In this document: positions 51,972 to 63,783 of the stretch, in pieces
Position numbering within the stretch: the stretch's first letter is position 1
Layout of the letters: each line of letters starts with the position of its first letter
Assembly (NCBI RefSeq): GCF_002213425.1
Contig: NZ_NJGV01000001.1
Span: 124,001-188,000 of the forward strand
Length of the DNA: 64,000 nucleotides
Direction of reading: 5' to 3'
Source: Herbaspirillum aquaticum
GTDB lineage: Bacteria; Pseudomonadota; Gammaproteobacteria; Burkholderiales; Burkholderiaceae_D
The notes under the pieces: model-generated
The model's input: the letters and a program-made list of their open reading frames with translations, nothing else
The model's database searches: none
Told to the model about the DNA's origin: nothing
Made by a program: the position numbers and the translations under genes

Positions 51972-53333
51972 ATGCAACAAGACATCATCATTGAAATCAA
52001 GTCGCTCGACATGGACGGGCGCGGCGTTGGTCACCTCGAAAACGAGGATGGTACGCAAGGCAAGGTCATCTTCGTCGAAGGCGCATTGCCGGGCGAACGG
52101 GTCAGTTTCCAGTCCTATCGCAAGAAACCCAAGTGGGAAGCGGGCGTGATGACTACGCTGCATAGCGAATCCTCGCTGCGGGTGAAGCCCAAGTGTGACT
52201 ATTTCGGCACCTGCGGCGGCTGCGCCATGCAGCATCTGGAGCCATCGGCCCAGGTCGCCATGAAGCAGCGCGTGCTGGAGGACAACCTCTGGCACCTGGG
52301 CAAGACCAAGGCTGAGGTCATGCTGCGTCCGATTTACGGGCCGACCTGGGGGTATCGCTATCGCGCCCGTATCTCGGTGCGCCACGTGGCCAAGAAGGGT
52401 GGGGTGCTGGTGGGTTTCCACGAAAAGCGCTCGTCTTTCATCGCTGATATGAAGACTTGTGAAATCCTGCCGCCCAATGTCTCGGCCATGCTGGTGCCAC
52501 TGCGTGAACTGGTGGCGGCGCTGTCGATTCGTGACCGCATGCCGCAGATCGAGCTGGCCGTGGGTGAGGGTGATCATGGCAACAAGGTCACCGTGCTAGT
52601 GTTGCGCATCATGGAGGCGCTGAGCCCGGCCGATGAAACCCTGCTCAAGACCTTTGCCGACGAGCACAAGATCGAATGGTGGTTGCAGACCAAGGGGCCG
52701 GATACGGCGGCACCTTACTATCCGGCACAATCGCGCTTGCAGTACACCTTGCCTGAATTCGGCATCCGCATGCCGTTCAAGCCCACCGATTTCACCCAGG
52801 TGAATCACCAGATCAACCGTGTTCTGGTGGCTCGTGCACTGCGCCTGCTGGATGTGCAGCCCCAGGATCGCGTGGCCGACCTGTTCTGTGGACTTGGCAA
52901 CTTCACGCTGCCCATCGCCACCCTGGCACGCGAAGTGGTCGGGATCGAAGGCAGCACGGCCCTGACCGAGCGCGCGCTGGACAATGCCAAGGTCAATGGC
53001 GTCGATGCCAAGACCAGCTTCTATTGCCGCAACCTGTTCGAAGCCAAGCCGGAAGATTTCGTCGCGCTGGGCAAGTTCGACCGCATGCTGATCGACCCGC
53101 CGCGCGAAGGCGCCATGGAGGTCTGCAAGGCCCTGGTGGAATTGCCGCCGGAGCAGCAGCACCTCAAGCCCAAGCGCATCGTCTATGTCTCCTGCAATCC
53201 CGCTACGCTGGCGCGTGACGCCGGCATGCTGGTGCATCTGGGTGGTTATGCGCTCAAGTATGCTGGCGTGGTGAACATGTTCCCGCATACGGCCCACGTG
53301 GAATCCATCGCCGTCTTCGATTTGCCTGAGTGA
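51972..53333 (+). CDS. rlmD: 23S rRNA (uracil(1939)-C5)-methyltransferase RlmD
   Basis: A 453-residue TrmA/RumA-type enzyme with an N-terminal TRAM domain (about 1-62), 4Fe-4S ligands Cys75, Cys81, Cys84 and Cys163, the SAM motif [22 protein letters not shown] and the catalytic Cys in [12 protein letters not shown]. It methylates U1939 of 23S rRNA. The frame is open 31 codons upstream; ATG at 51972 gives the family N-terminus. Closely related RlmCD is a possible alternative name. Confidence 0.93.
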   Translation: MQQDIIIEIKSLDMDGRGVGHLENEDGTQGKVIFVEGALPGERVSFQSYRKKPKWEAGVMTTLHSESSLRVKPKCDYFGTCGGCAMQHLEPSAQVAMKQRVLEDNLWHLGKTKAEVMLRPIYGPTWGYRYRARISVRHVAKKGGVLVGFHEKRSSFIADMKTCEILPPNVSAMLVPLRELVAALSIRDRMPQIELAVGEGDHGNKVTVLVLRIMEALSPADETLLKTFADEHKIEWWLQTKGPDTAAPYYPAQSRLQYTLPEFGIRMPFKPTDFTQVNHQINRVLVARALRLLDVQPQDRVADLFCGLGNFTLPIATLAREVVGIEGSTALTERALDNAKVNGVDAKTSFYCRNLFEAKPEDFVALGKFDRMLIDPPREGAMEVCKALVELPPEQQHLKPKRIVYVSCNPATLARDAGMLVHLGGYALKYAGVVNMFPHTAHVESIAVFDLPE

Positions 53334-53358
53334 GACTGCGGACGGCGGATGGCGGACG

Positions 53359-53388
53359 AAAAAAATGCCGGCTCGCGCCGGCATTTTT
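53359..53388. terminator. Bidirectional terminator between rlmD and the YccA-like gene
   Basis: Stem AAAAATGCCGGC/GCCGGCATTTTT with a four-base loop (TCGC), with A-run and T-run on either side. It serves both convergent genes. Confidence 0.9.
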
Positions 53389-53416
53389 GTTGCTGCTGAT
53401 GCAATGTTTTTCGATG

Positions 53417-54106
53417 TCAGTCGCGATTGCCGCCGACGATGCCCAGGATAGACAGCAGGTTGGCAAAGACGTTGTAGACGTCGAGGTAGATCGCCAGCGT
53501 GGCCGAGATGTAGTTGGTTTCGCCGCCGTTGACCACTTGTTGCACGTCATACAGGATGTAGGCCGAGAAGATGGCGATGGCCACCACCGAGATGGTCAGT
53601 TGCAGTGCCGGCAGGTGCAGGAAGATGTTGGCCAGCGAAGCCACCAGGATCACCAGCACGCCTGCGAAGAGCCACTTGCCCATGCCCGAGAAGTCGCGCT
53701 TGGAGACGGTGGCGATGGTGGCCATGCCGCAGAAGATGATGGCGGTGCCGCCAAAGGCCGTCATGATCAGTCCAGCGCCGTTGGAGAAGCCCAGCGTGTA
53801 CTCGATCAGGCGCGACAGCATCAGGCCCATGAAGAAGGTGAAGCCCAGCAGGAAGGCTACGCCCCAGCCGGTATTCTTGGTCTTCTCGATGGCATAGAAG
53901 AAGCCGAAGGCGATTGCCAGGAACAGCACGAAGCCGATCATCGGGCTGGCGGCGAACAGGCTGAAGTGCATCTGCACGCCCAGCCAGGCGCCCAGCACGG
54001 TCGGGATCATCGACAGCGCCAGCAGCCAGTAGGTGTTGCGCAGAACGCGGTTGCGGGTGGCCAGGCTCGTGGTCGAGTGGCCGAAGGTCGTGTCCAGTTG
54101 ATTCAT
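53417..54106 (-). CDS. Bax inhibitor-1 / YccA family membrane protein
   Basis: A 229-residue protein with seven hydrophobic helices and the BI-1 pattern (FSLFAASPMIGFVLFLAIAFGFF ... YDVQQVVNGGETNYISATLAIYLDVYNVFANLL). In E. coli YccA restrains the FtsH protease and YbhL is a relative; which one this corresponds to is not decided by sequence alone. The start is the ATG at 54106 with AGGA upstream. Confidence 0.88.
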   Translation of the reverse strand: MNQLDTTFGHSTTSLATRNRVLRNTYWLLALSMIPTVLGAWLGVQMHFSLFAASPMIGFVLFLAIAFGFFYAIEKTKNTGWGVAFLLGFTFFMGLMLSRLIEYTLGFSNGAGLIMTAFGGTAIIFCGMATIATVSKRDFSGMGKWLFAGVLVILVASLANIFLHLPALQLTISVVAIAIFSAYILYDVQQVVNGGETNYISATLAIYLDVYNVFANLLSILGIVGGNRD

Positions 54107-54279
54107 ATGTCCTCCGAAGCGTTGAATGCGAGCCAGAGAATAGCACGACGGCTCACTGCTAAGACAAGTCTTCCCTCGCTCTGGTTCGAGATGCGGGCAC
54201 TTTATATGAAGCCCGCCTCCTGCACAGCCTGGCTGGTTTCAGTGGGCAAGTGCCCGCATGCGGTGTCAAACAAGGTGAA

Positions 54280-54312
54280 TTGACATGATATCTGATGGTT
54301 TCATGCTAAAAT
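54280..54312 (+). promoter_or_regulatory. Candidate ndk promoter
   Basis: A perfect TTGACA (54280-54285) and an extended -10 TGCTAAAAT (54304-54312) lie upstream of ndk. The 21-base spacing is too long for a simple sigma-70 promoter, so the extended -10 may act alone. AT-rich leader follows to the ATG at 54375. Confidence 0.45.
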
Positions 54313-54374
54313 ACAAGGTTCATTGAATTATCAATTCTTGGCTTTAAGCCATTATTTTTATTGGAGTTTTTCTC

Positions 54375-54800
54375 ATGGCAATTGAACGCACCCTGTCGAT
54401 TATCAAGCCCGACGCTGTCGCCAAGAACGTGATCGGCCAGATCTACAGCCGTTTCGAAAACGCCGGCCTGAAGGTCGTCGCTGCTCGCATGGCCCAACTG
54501 TCCCGCGCTGAAGCTGAAGGTTTCTACGCTGTGCACCGCGAGCGTCCCTTCTTCAAGGACCTGGTGGACTTCATGATCTCCGGCCCGGTGATGATTCAGG
54601 TGCTGGAAGGCGAAGGCGCCATCCTGAAGAACCGCGACCTGATGGGCGCTACCGATCCGAAGAAGGCTGAAAAGGGCACCATCCGCGCCGACTTCGCTGA
54701 CTCCATCGACGCCAACGCCGTGCACGGTTCGGACGCTGAAGAAACCGCCAAGGGCGAAATCGCCTACTTCTTCCCGGCGCTGAACGTTTATTCGCGTTAA
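54375..54800 (+). CDS. ndk: Nucleoside diphosphate kinase
   Basis: Ndk balances NTP pools by a ping-pong phosphohistidine mechanism. The 141-residue protein has the family start [14 protein letters not shown] and active-site His117 in NAVHGSD. It heads the rlmN-rodZ-ispG-hisS run; rlmN follows after 96 bases. Confidence 0.97.
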   Translation: MAIERTLSIIKPDAVAKNVIGQIYSRFENAGLKVVAARMAQLSRAEAEGFYAVHRERPFFKDLVDFMISGPVMIQVLEGEGAILKNRDLMGATDPKKAEKGTIRADFADSIDANAVHGSDAEETAKGEIAYFFPALNVYSR

Positions 54801-54896
54801 TCTGTTCCTGTTTTCCATAGGTCTTCCGGGCTGGGGCGGAAACCGGCACCGCAATCCCTGCGGCGTCTTTCTGCCTTGGTCCCGACCGCAAGCATC

Positions 54897-56069
54897 ATGA
54901 CTACAGCTCTCACCAATCTGCTGGATATGGATCCCGCGCAACTCGTCGCCTACTGCGGCGAGTTGGGTGAGAAGCCGTTTCGTGCAAAGCAGTTGCAGCG
55001 TTGGATACACCAGTTCGGCGTGTCTGATTTCGATCAGATGACCGACCTGGCCAAATCGCTGCGCGACAAGCTGAAGACCCGTGCCGAAGTCCGTGCACCG
55101 GCCATCATCAGCGACCATACTTCCACCGACGGCACACGCAAGTGGCTGGTCGACGTGGGCCAGGGCAATGCGGTGGAAACCGTGTTCATTCCTGAAGAAA
55201 ACCGCGGCACGCTGTGCGTATCGACGCAGGCGGGCTGTGCCGTGAATTGCCGTTTCTGCTCGACCGGCAAGCAGGGCTTCAACCGCAATCTCACCGTGGC
55301 CGAAATCATTGGCCAGCTGTGGATGGCGGAATTCGAATTGCGCAAGACCAAGGGTATCGAAGGCGGCCCCAAGGGTGAGCGCCAGATCACCAACGTGGTG
55401 ATGATGGGCATGGGCGAGCCGCTGCTCAACTTCGAGCCGACCGTCACCGCCTTGCGCCTGATGCTGGACGACAATGCTTACGGCCTGTCGCGCCGCCGCG
55501 TTACGCTGTCCACCAGCGGCGTGGTGCCGATGATCGACAAGCTGTCGCAAGAATGTCCGGTGGCGCTGGCCGTCTCGCTGCACGCGTCCAACGATGCGCT
55601 GCGCGACTCGCTCATTCCGCTCAACCGCAAGCACCCGCTGCGCGAGCTGATGCTGGCCTGCAAGCGCTATCTGGAATTTGCGCCGCGCGACTTCATCACC
55701 TTCGAGTACTGCATGCTCGATGGCGTCAACGACACCGACACCCATGCCCGCGAACTGGTCGCGCTGGTGAAGGAAGGCGAGACTGCCATCCCTTGCAAGT
55801 TCAACCTGATTCCCTTCAACCCCTTCCCCGAGTCGGGCTTGAAGCGCTCGCACAATCCGCGCATCAAGGCGTTCGCGCAGATCCTGATGGATGCCGGCAT
55901 CGTGACCACCATCCGCAAGACCCGTGGCGACGATATCGATGCCGCCTGCGGCCAGCTGGCTGGCGAAGTGAAGGATCGTACGCGGGTACAGGAACGCATG
56001 CAGAAAATGGCCGAATACCAGGCCAAGTTCGGCAAGGACTTCGGCCGCATCGTGGAGATCTCCGGGTGA
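54897..56069 (+). CDS. rlmN: Dual-specificity RNA methyltransferase RlmN
   Basis: RlmN methylates C2 of A2503 in 23S rRNA and A37 in some tRNAs by radical SAM chemistry. The 390-residue protein carries CAVNCRFC (Cys114, 118, 121) and the C-terminal [16 protein letters not shown] motif whose Cys is catalytic. ATG at 54897 is preferred over an in-frame TTG at 54876. Confidence 0.96.
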   Translation: MTTALTNLLDMDPAQLVAYCGELGEKPFRAKQLQRWIHQFGVSDFDQMTDLAKSLRDKLKTRAEVRAPAIISDHTSTDGTRKWLVDVGQGNAVETVFIPEENRGTLCVSTQAGCAVNCRFCSTGKQGFNRNLTVAEIIGQLWMAEFELRKTKGIEGGPKGERQITNVVMMGMGEPLLNFEPTVTALRLMLDDNAYGLSRRRVTLSTSGVVPMIDKLSQECPVALAVSLHASNDALRDSLIPLNRKHPLRELMLACKRYLEFAPRDFITFEYCMLDGVNDTDTHARELVALVKEGETAIPCKFNLIPFNPFPESGLKRSHNPRIKAFAQILMDAGIVTTIRKTRGDDIDAACGQLAGEVKDRTRVQERMQKMAEYQAKFGKDFGRIVEISG

Positions 56070-56369
56070 CGGCAGGGTGGTCCCATGTCCTTGCTGGTCC
56101 TGCGGTACCAGCCTTCGCCGCCGCGGCGAGGGATCAGTTGCCGCTTTTTACAGAATGGGTAACGGGGGCGTCGATGTTGCGCTGGGGCGCAGGCATCGCA
56201 CGTCCTTTTTGTGTTTTTGCTGAAATGATCGTCCGTTCTGCCTTTATCGTTCAGGATGGGCTGAAGTTGTCGAATTTCCCCGGAGGGACGCGGCAGGTGC
56301 CGCGCAGGGACGCTCCAGAAGAATCCGGCCAGGGCCGGCTAAAAAAAGCTTTTCCATGTGGAGCATTTG
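56070..56369. other. 300-base gap between rlmN and rodZ without a gene
   Basis: No reading frame here resembles a protein family. Many betaproteobacteria carry a TPR pilus-biogenesis gene (pilF/pilW) at this site; none is visible. A perfect CCGGCC-AG-GGCCGG hairpin lies near 56329-56342 just before an A-run. Confidence 0.5.
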
Positions 56370-57473
56370 ATGAGTGATCAACAAATGAACGAAATGTCGT
56401 CGCAGCAACCGCAAGATCCTGGTCCATCGTCCCCGACCCAGGTCTCGCCCGGTGCCGCGCTGGCGGCGGCGCGTCAAAAGAAGGGCTGGACCATCGAGCA
56501 GGTTGCCAGCCTGGTGAAGTTGGCCCCGCGCCAGATCCAGGCGATCGAGGCGGACAACTACGCCGCCTTGCCGGGCCTGGCCGTGGCGCGCGGCTTCGTG
56601 CGCAGCTATGCCAAGGTGCTGGGGCTGGATGTGAATGCCGTGACGGCCGCCTTGCCACAGGAATCGGCCGTGCAGCAGCGCGACCACATCGTGCCGCAGC
56701 ATCAGCTCTCCACGCCGTTCTCGGAAGGTCCGCTGCCGGCCATGATGATGAGCACGCGCGGCAACAGCTCGGCCTTGCCCATCGTCGCCGGTGTGGTGGT
56801 GGTCGCCCTGCTGGCGGGCGCAGCCGCCGTGCGCTGGACCGATCTCGGTGCCAATGTGCCGCAGCTGGCCTTCCTCAAGTCGCATCACGACGACGCGGCA
56901 GCGGCGCCGGGTAATGCTCCGGATGCGCAGAATGCACAGACGGCCGAGACTGCTTCCACCGAAACGCCGGTCAATGCCCGCGTTGAAACGATCACGCCCG
57001 CAGCTGCCGAGGAGTCCGCCAAGCCGGCCGCTCCCGTGGCTGAAACGCCCGCGCCGGTAGCCCAGGCGCCGGTGGCAAGCAAGCCGGAACCAGTGCAGCC
57101 CGCCACGCCAGCGGCCAACCAGCCGGCTTCCACGCCGGCCCCGGCTGCTGCTTCCGCGCCTGCGCCTGCCGCATCGGCGGCGCCCGGCCAGATGGCCTCG
57201 ACCACTGTCCCGAGCGGCCTGAACATCGTCAACAGCAAGGATCTGCTGCGCCTGACTTTCCGCGAGGATTCCTGGGTGGAAATCCGTCGTGCTGACAAGA
57301 GCACCGTGATTTCGCGCCTGCTCAAGGCCGGCACCACCGAGACCTTCGATGTCTCGGATGCGACGATCCTGATCATCGGCAACGCCGCCGGTGTCGACGC
57401 CAGCCTGCGCGGCCAGCCGCTGGACCTGAAAACCCCGGGCGGCAGCAATGTTGCACGCCTGAACCTGAACTGA
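56370..57473 (+). CDS. rodZ: Cytoskeleton/cell-shape protein RodZ
   Basis: RodZ links MreB to the membrane. The 367-residue protein has a cytoplasmic helix-turn-helix ([33 protein letters not shown]) and a membrane helix ([21 protein letters not shown], about 130-150). A periplasmic Ala/Pro/Thr-rich linker and a DUF4115 domain ([26 protein letters not shown]) follow. GGAG six bases before ATG 56370 supports this start. It precedes ispG by 14 bases, a conserved pair. Confidence 0.92.
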   Translation: MSDQQMNEMSSQQPQDPGPSSPTQVSPGAALAAARQKKGWTIEQVASLVKLAPRQIQAIEADNYAALPGLAVARGFVRSYAKVLGLDVNAVTAALPQESAVQQRDHIVPQHQLSTPFSEGPLPAMMMSTRGNSSALPIVAGVVVVALLAGAAAVRWTDLGANVPQLAFLKSHHDDAAAAPGNAPDAQNAQTAETASTETPVNARVETITPAAAEESAKPAAPVAETPAPVAQAPVASKPEPVQPATPAANQPASTPAPAAASAPAPAASAAPGQMASTTVPSGLNIVNSKDLLRLTFREDSWVEIRRADKSTVISRLLKAGTTETFDVSDATILIIGNAAGVDASLRGQPLDLKTPGGSNVARLNLN

Positions 57474-57487
57474 GTCGACTGCCTATC

Positions 57488-58750
57488 ATGTCTTCCTCCC
57501 CGATCGCCTCCGGGCCCCTGGCCCGCCGCAACAGTCGCCGCGTGGTCATCAGCCATGGGGCGCGCGAGATCATCGTGGGTGGCGGTGCCCCGGTCATGGT
57601 GCAATCCATGACCAACACCGACACCGCGGATGCCATCGGGACCGCAATCCAGATCAAGGAGCTGGCCCGCGCCGGCTCCGAGATCGTGCGCCTGACCGTC
57701 AATACGCCCGAGGCCGCCGCTGCCGTGCCGGCCATTCGCGAGCAGCTCGACCGCATGGGCGTGGATGTGCCGCTGGTGGGCGATTTCCACTACAACGGCC
57801 ACACCCTGCTGACCGATTATCCGGAGTGCGCCCAGGCGCTCTCCAAATACCGTATCAATCCCGGCAACGTAGGCAAGGGTGCCAAGCGCGATACCCAGTT
57901 TGCCCAGATGATCGAAGTGGCTTGCAAGTACGACAAGCCGGTGCGCATCGGCGTGAACTGGGGCAGCCTGGACCAGGCGCTGCTGGCACGCATCATGGAC
58001 GAAAACGCCGGTCGCGCCGAGCCGTGGTCGGCCCAGGCGGTGATGTATGAAGCCTTGGTCACCTCGGCCATCGAAAACGCCCAGCGTGCCGAGGAGCTGG
58101 GCATGTCGGGTGACAAGATCATCCTCTCCTGCAAGGTCTCCGGTGTGCAGGACCTGATCGCGGTCTATCGCGAGCTGGCGCGCCGCTGCGACTATCCCTT
58201 GCACCTGGGCCTGACCGAGGCCGGCATGGGCAGCAAGGGCATCGTGGCCTCCACGGCGGCGCTGTCGGTGCTGCTGCAGGAAGGCATCGGCGACACCATC
58301 CGCATCTCGCTGACCCCCGAGCCGGGCGGCGACCGGACCAAGGAAGTGGTGGTCGGCCAGGAAATCCTGCAGACCATGGGCCTGCGCAAGTTCACCCCGA
58401 TGGTGATCGCCTGCCCGGGTTGCGGCCGCACCACCTCGACCGTATTCCAGGACCTGGCCGACAAGATCCAGACCTTCCTGCGCGAGCAGATGCCGGTCTG
58501 GAAGGGCAAGTATCCCGGCGTGGAAGCCATGAACGTGGCCGTCATGGGCTGCATCGTCAATGGCCCCGGTGAATCCAAGCACGCCAACATCGGCATCAGC
58601 CTGCCGGGTACCGGCGAGTCGCCGGCGGCACCGGTGTTCATCGACGGCGAGAAGAAGATGACCCTGCGCGGCGAACGCATCGCCGAGGAATTCCAGAACG
58701 TGGTGCTGCAATACGTCGAATCGCATTACGGTCAGGGTAGCCATTCCTGA
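57488..58750 (+). CDS. ispG: 4-hydroxy-3-methylbut-2-enyl-diphosphate synthase (flavodoxin)
   Basis: IspG catalyses the penultimate step of the MEP isoprenoid pathway. The 420-residue protein has the family N-terminus ([16 protein letters not shown]) and the cluster cysteines in CPGCGRTTS and [11 protein letters not shown]. It is the single-domain bacterial form and needs an electron donor such as flavodoxin. hisS follows after 130 bases. Confidence 0.96.
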   Translation: MSSSPIASGPLARRNSRRVVISHGAREIIVGGGAPVMVQSMTNTDTADAIGTAIQIKELARAGSEIVRLTVNTPEAAAAVPAIREQLDRMGVDVPLVGDFHYNGHTLLTDYPECAQALSKYRINPGNVGKGAKRDTQFAQMIEVACKYDKPVRIGVNWGSLDQALLARIMDENAGRAEPWSAQAVMYEALVTSAIENAQRAEELGMSGDKIILSCKVSGVQDLIAVYRELARRCDYPLHLGLTEAGMGSKGIVASTAALSVLLQEGIGDTIRISLTPEPGGDRTKEVVVGQEILQTMGLRKFTPMVIACPGCGRTTSTVFQDLADKIQTFLREQMPVWKGKYPGVEAMNVAVMGCIVNGPGESKHANIGISLPGTGESPAAPVFIDGEKKMTLRGERIAEEFQNVVLQYVESHYGQGSHS

Positions 58751-58880
58751 TCACCGTGGAGCCCGCCGCCGTCGGGCGTTGCGGGCCATGCAGTACACTT
58801 GCGCTGGTGCGTCGCACGAAAGATGCGTCAGATTCCAGCTTCCAGAAATGAAGTAAAAAGCAAAAACTCCGGGTTTCGGT

Positions 58881-60236
58881 ATGTCAGAACAAAAGAAAGT
58901 CGAAAAAATCGTTGGCGTCAAAGGCATGAATGACATCCTGCCGGCCGACGCACCGCTGTGGGAACTGTTCGAGAACACCGTGCAATCGGTGCTCAAGAGC
59001 TACGGTTTCCAGCAGATCCGCACCCCCATCGTCGAGCCGACCGCACTGTTCGCGCGCGGCCTGGGCGAGGTGACCGACATCGTCGAGAAGGAGATGTACT
59101 CCTTCACCGATTCCATGAACGGCGACAACCTGACCCTGCGTCCGGAAAACACCGCCGGCGTGGTGCGCGCAGCCCTCGAACACAACCTGACCTACGACGG
59201 TCCCAAGCGTCTGTGGTACGTCGGTCCGATGTTCCGCCACGAGCGTCCGCAGCGCGGCCGTTATCGCCAGTTCCACCAGGTCGGCGCCGAAGCCGTGGGC
59301 TTCAGCGGCCCGGATATCGATGCCGAACTGATCATGATGTGCCAGCGCCTGTGGGATGACCTGGGCCTGTCCGACATCCGCCTGGAACTGAACTCCATCG
59401 GCAACGCCGAAGAGCGCAACAAGCACCGCGCCGACCTGATCGCCTACTTCGAACAGCACAAGGACCTGCTGGACACCGACGCCCAGCGCCGCCTGCACGC
59501 CAACCCGCTGCGCATCCTGGATACGAAGAATCCTGCCATGCAGGAGATGGTGAACGCCGCTCCCAAGCTGCTGGATTACCTGGGTGAAGAATCGCGCGCG
59601 CACTTCGAGGGCGTGCAGAAGATCCTGCGCCACAACAATATTCCTTTCACCATCAACCCGCGCCTGGTGCGCGGCATGGACTACTACAACCGTACCGTGT
59701 TCGAGTGGGTCACCGACCAGCTGGGCTCGCAAGGCACGGTCTGTGGCGGTGGTCGCTATGATCCGCTGATCGAAATGTTCGGCGGCAAGCCGACCCCGGC
59801 CTGCGGCTTCGCCATGGGCGTGGAACGCCTGCTGGAGCTGATGAAGGCCAATGGCGAGCAGTACGCGCCGAACCAGTGCGACGTCTACCTGGTCCATCAG
59901 GGCGAGGATGCACAGTTGCAATCTTTTGTCCTGGCTGAACGTTTGCGGACTGCCGGGCTCGATGTTGTGCTACATTGCGCATCGTCCAATGGTGGTGGAT
60001 CGTTCAAGGCGCAGATGAAGCGTGCCGACGCCAGCGGTGCTGCCTTTGCCGTGATCATTGGTGAAGACGAGCTCAAGGCCGGGTCCGCCACTGTCAAGCA
60101 CATGCGCGAAGGCAATGCCGAGGAAGGCCGCGCCAACCAGAGCAACATGGCTTTCGACGGCGTGGTCGACTACATCGTGGAACAGATCGTGGGCGATCAC
60201 GACCATGATCACGACCACGTGCACTATCACCCCTGA
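58881..60236 (+). CDS. hisS: Histidyl-tRNA synthetase with a His/Asp-rich tail
   Basis: HisRS charges tRNA-His. The 451-residue class II enzyme has motif 1 to 3 regions ([52 protein letters not shown]) and an HGTP anticodon-binding domain. The last 13 residues ([14 protein letters not shown] in part) form an unusual metal-binding-like His/Asp tail beyond the usual end. The yfgM-like gene begins 45 bases later. Confidence 0.96.
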   Translation: MSEQKKVEKIVGVKGMNDILPADAPLWELFENTVQSVLKSYGFQQIRTPIVEPTALFARGLGEVTDIVEKEMYSFTDSMNGDNLTLRPENTAGVVRAALEHNLTYDGPKRLWYVGPMFRHERPQRGRYRQFHQVGAEAVGFSGPDIDAELIMMCQRLWDDLGLSDIRLELNSIGNAEERNKHRADLIAYFEQHKDLLDTDAQRRLHANPLRILDTKNPAMQEMVNAAPKLLDYLGEESRAHFEGVQKILRHNNIPFTINPRLVRGMDYYNRTVFEWVTDQLGSQGTVCGGGRYDPLIEMFGGKPTPACGFAMGVERLLELMKANGEQYAPNQCDVYLVHQGEDAQLQSFVLAERLRTAGLDVVLHCASSNGGGSFKAQMKRADASGAAFAVIIGEDELKAGSATVKHMREGNAEEGRANQSNMAFDGVVDYIVEQIVGDHDHDHDHVHYHP

Positions 60237-60281
60237 AGACCCGTCCACCTCGACCGTCAACTTATCTAAACGCAGAGTTAC

Positions 60282-60926
60282 ATGGCATACGATCTCGAAG
60301 AACAAGAACAGCTTGATTCCATCAAGGCCTGGTGGGCGAAGTACGGCAACCTGGTGACCTGGGCGCTGATCATCGCGCTGGCCGCCTACGCCGGCTGGAC
60401 CGGCTGGAACACCTGGCAGGGCCGCCAGTCGGCGCAAGCCTCGGTGCTCTACGAAGAACAGCAGAAGTCGCTGGCCGCCAAGGACAATGCCAAGGTGCAA
60501 CGCGCCGCCGCCGACATCCAGGACAAGTTCAGCGGCACCGCCTACGCCGAGATGAGCGCCCTGGTGGCAGCCAAGTCGGCGTTCGACGCCAATGACCTGG
60601 AAGCGGCCAAGAAGCAGCTGCAATGGGTAATCGACCACGGCCGTGGCAAGGAATACAAGGCCATCGCCGCCGTGCGCCTGGCTGGCGTGCTGCTCGATGC
60701 CAAGTCGTATGACGAAGCGTTGAAGGTCTTGTCGGGTGACTATCCCGCCCAGTTCGCCGGCGCCATCGCCGACCGCAAGGGTGATGTGCTGGCAGCCCAA
60801 GGCAAGCGCGACGAAGCCCGTAGCGCCTACAAGCTGGCGCTGGAAAAGAGCGACGCCAAGGATCCGGGCCGTCAGCTGATCCAGATCAAGCTCGACGCCA
60901 TCGGCGGCGAAGCGCCCAAGGCCTGA
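60282..60926 (+). CDS. YfgM-like TPR membrane protein (SecYEG ancillary subunit)
   Basis: A 214-residue protein with a cytoplasmic N-terminus (YDLEEQEQLDSIKAWWAKYGN), one membrane helix (LVTWALIIALAAYAGWTGW) and periplasmic TPR-like repeats. This matches YfgM, which associates with the SecYEG translocon and the PpiD chaperone. It is in the usual hisS-yfgM-bamB-der order, which supports the assignment. Confidence 0.9.
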   Translation: MAYDLEEQEQLDSIKAWWAKYGNLVTWALIIALAAYAGWTGWNTWQGRQSAQASVLYEEQQKSLAAKDNAKVQRAAADIQDKFSGTAYAEMSALVAAKSAFDANDLEAAKKQLQWVIDHGRGKEYKAIAAVRLAGVLLDAKSYDEALKVLSGDYPAQFAGAIADRKGDVLAAQGKRDEARSAYKLALEKSDAKDPGRQLIQIKLDAIGGEAPKA

Positions 60927-61068
60927 GGCCTGCGCTGGCGCCATTGACTCAATGCTCCGGGACCCGGTTCGCTATGGCGCACCGGCGGCCCGCCGGGTTG
61001 CGGGTGCAACCCGGGAACTGAATCGCAATCCGATCGCGAATCCATCCATCGCTTAGAGGAAACAGAAT

Positions 61069-62268
61069 ATGCGTAGTGTGACAGCCACTGCTGCCAAGGC
61101 AACATCCTTTGCTCGATCCCGTAGCGCCGGCAAGCTGGCGCTGAATGTGGCCGCCATGGCGGCCGTGGTGGCCTTGTCCGGCTGCTCGCTGTTCTCCAGC
61201 AAGAAAGATCCGAATCCGCCGGCCCCGCTGGTCGAATTCACCCAGAAGATGCGTGCCCAGGCGGCCTGGACGGTATCGGTCGGCAAGGCCGGCAGCTATC
61301 AGTTCAGCCCGGCTTTCGCTTCTGGCAGCGTCTTTGCCGCCGCCAATGATGGCACCGTGGTGCGCATCAACGCCCAGAATGGCCAGACCTTGTGGCGCAG
61401 CCGTGCCGAAGGCAACCTGACGGCCGGTGTCGGCAGCGATGGCAGCACCGTGGTGGTGGTGGGCGAGAAGGGCCGTATCCAGGCCTTCGACGCTGCCTCC
61501 GGCAAGGCCACCTGGAGTGCCCAGGCCCCCAGCGAAGTGCTGTCGGCCCCTGCTGTCGGGGAGGGCTTGGTAGTCATTCGCAGCATCGACAACCGCGTGA
61601 CCGCGTATGATGCCGACAATGGCAGCCAGCGCTGGATGGTCCAGCGCAACGTGCCGTCGCTGACCCTGCGCAATGCGCCGGGCATCGTGATCGGTTCGCA
61701 GACCGCCTTCGTAGCCCTGCCGGGTGGCCGCTTGTCGGCCCTGGCACTGAACAACGGCGGTCCGCGCTGGGAAGTGGCAGTGGGTGATCCGCGCGGTACC
61801 ACCGAGCTGGAGCGCATCTCCGACGTGTCGGGCGTGCCTGCGCTGGGTTCGCGTGATATTTGCGCAGTGTCGTACCAGGGCCGTATCGGCTGCTTCGATT
61901 TGCTCAACGGCAATGTGCGCTGGATCAAGGAGTTTTCCAGCGATGTCGGCGTCAATCTGGATGACGCCTATGTCTATGCGGCCGATGTCGGCGGAGCCGT
62001 CACCGAATTCGCGCGCGATACCGGTGCCGTCATCTGGCGCAACGACCGCCTGAAGAATCGCCAGCTGTCCAGCCCGATCGCAGTGGGCCGTGCGGTGGCG
62101 GTGGCTGACTTCCAGGGTTATATTCACTTCCTGTCGCGGGAAGATGGTGCCTTCGTGGCCCGTCTGGCTACCGACGGCAGTGCTGTCCAGGCGCCTCCGG
62201 TTTCGACCGGTTCGTCTGTCGTTTTCCAAACCAAATCAGGAACCGTGGTCTCCGTCGCTGCCGAGTAA
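61069..62268 (+). CDS. bamB: Outer membrane assembly lipoprotein BamB
   Basis: BamB is the beta-propeller lipoprotein of the BAM complex. The 399-residue protein has an unusually long, basic N-terminal region before the lipobox (SGC with Cys39) and then repeated propeller blades with DxxxGxxxW patterns ([37 protein letters not shown]). AGAGGA lies just before the ATG. Since BamD is also in this window, two of the accessory BAM lipoproteins are encoded here. Confidence 0.93.
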   Translation: MRSVTATAAKATSFARSRSAGKLALNVAAMAAVVALSGCSLFSSKKDPNPPAPLVEFTQKMRAQAAWTVSVGKAGSYQFSPAFASGSVFAAANDGTVVRINAQNGQTLWRSRAEGNLTAGVGSDGSTVVVVGEKGRIQAFDAASGKATWSAQAPSEVLSAPAVGEGLVVIRSIDNRVTAYDADNGSQRWMVQRNVPSLTLRNAPGIVIGSQTAFVALPGGRLSALALNNGGPRWEVAVGDPRGTTELERISDVSGVPALGSRDICAVSYQGRIGCFDLLNGNVRWIKEFSSDVGVNLDDAYVYAADVGGAVTEFARDTGAVIWRNDRLKNRQLSSPIAVGRAVAVADFQGYIHFLSREDGAFVARLATDGSAVQAPPVSTGSSVVFQTKSGTVVSVAAE

Positions 62269-62300
62269 CTGGCAGTGACGCACGACCCCCAAGAAAAGAA

Positions 62301-63644
62301 ATGAAACCGGTAATTGCACTTGTAGGCCGTCCCAACGTCGGCAAATCGACGTTGTTCAACAGGCTCACCCGCAGCCGCGATGCGCTGGTGGCGGACCTGC
62401 CCGGCCTGACGCGCGATCGTCACTACGGCGAAGGCCGGGTCGGCGAACGTCCGTTCCTGGTGATCGATACCGGTGGCTTCGAACCCGTCGCCAAGGACGG
62501 GATCATGTATGAGATGGCCAAGCAGACCAAGCAGGCAGTGGTCGAGGCCGACATCGTGGTGTTCATCGTCGACGGCCGCCAGGGATTGACGCCGCACGAC
62601 AAGACCATCACCGACTTCCTGCGCAAGTGCGGCCGTTCCGTGCTGCTGGTGGTCAACAAGTCCGAGGGCATGAAGTACACCTCGGTCACCGCCGATTTCT
62701 ACGAGCTGGGCATGGGTGATCCTTACGTGATCTCCGCCGCCCACGGTGACGGCGTGGCTGACCTGGTGCAGGAAGCGCTGGATCAGGTCGAAGCCCAGCG
62801 CGCCCAGGAGCCGGAAGTCGAAGAGCCGGCCGTGCGCGGCACCAAGATCGCCATCGTTGGCCGCCCCAACGTGGGCAAGTCGACCCTGGTCAACACCCTG
62901 CTGGGCGAAGAGCGCGTGATCGCCTTCGACATGCCGGGGACTACGCGCGACTCCATCGAGATTCCCTTCGAGCGCGAAGGCCGTCATTACACCCTGATCG
63001 ATACCGCCGGCATCCGCCGCCGCGGCAAGGTCTTCGAGGCTATCGAGAAGTTCTCCGTAGTCAAGACCCTGAAATCGATTTCGGACGCCAACGTCGTCCT
63101 GCTGCTGCTGGATGCGCAGCAGGATATTTCCGAACAGGATGCCCACATCGCCGGTTTCGTGCTGGAGTCGGGCAGGGCGCTGGTGGTGGGTGTGAACAAA
63201 TGGGATGGGATGGAAAGCGACCAGCGCAACCAGATCAAGATGGATCTGGAGCGCAAACTGAATTTCCTTTCCTTCGCCAAGTTCCACTTCATCTCGGCCC
63301 TGAAGTCGACCGGTATCGGTCCGCTGATGAAGTCGATCGATTCGGCCTACGCGGCCGCCATGGCCAAGCTGAGCACACCGCGCCTCACGCGCGCGCTGGA
63401 AGAGGCGCTGGAGCACCAGCAGCCGCGCCGCAAGGGGTCGATCCGCCCCAAGCTGCGCTATGCGCACCAGGGTGGCCAGAATCCACCGGTGGTGGTGATC
63501 CACGGCAATGCCCTGGAAGCCATCGACGACAACTACAAACGTTATCTGGAAAAGCACTTCCGGGAAACTTTCTCCCTGGTGGGCACTCCACTGCGTATCG
63601 AGTTCAAGTCGGGCAAGAATCCTTTCATCCGGCAGGAAAAATAA
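62301..63644 (+). CDS. der: Ribosome assembly GTPase Der (EngA)
   Basis: Der is an essential GTPase for 50S subunit maturation. The 447-residue protein has two tandem G domains, each with GRPNVGKST (first at residues 9-17), and the DxPGxTRD loops, and ends in the KH-like domain ([20 protein letters not shown]). It starts 32 bases after bamB. The 139-base gap to hfq is AT-rich and likely holds the hfq promoter. Confidence 0.97.
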   Translation: MKPVIALVGRPNVGKSTLFNRLTRSRDALVADLPGLTRDRHYGEGRVGERPFLVIDTGGFEPVAKDGIMYEMAKQTKQAVVEADIVVFIVDGRQGLTPHDKTITDFLRKCGRSVLLVVNKSEGMKYTSVTADFYELGMGDPYVISAAHGDGVADLVQEALDQVEAQRAQEPEVEEPAVRGTKIAIVGRPNVGKSTLVNTLLGEERVIAFDMPGTTRDSIEIPFEREGRHYTLIDTAGIRRRGKVFEAIEKFSVVKTLKSISDANVVLLLLDAQQDISEQDAHIAGFVLESGRALVVGVNKWDGMESDQRNQIKMDLERKLNFLSFAKFHFISALKSTGIGPLMKSIDSAYAAAMAKLSTPRLTRALEEALEHQQPRRKGSIRPKLRYAHQGGQNPPVVVIHGNALEAIDDNYKRYLEKHFRETFSLVGTPLRIEFKSGKNPFIRQEK

Positions 63645-63783
63645 TCGTAAATCCTGCTATTCGATCAATGTTTTTGGCGTTGGAGCGAAAATCGTTTAAA
63701 TTGAATAGCATAAAGTTGGTCAAGCACTTGATATTCCTTGAAGTGCCTCCAAGTCCTAATCACAACAACACCGTGGAGCTGCC

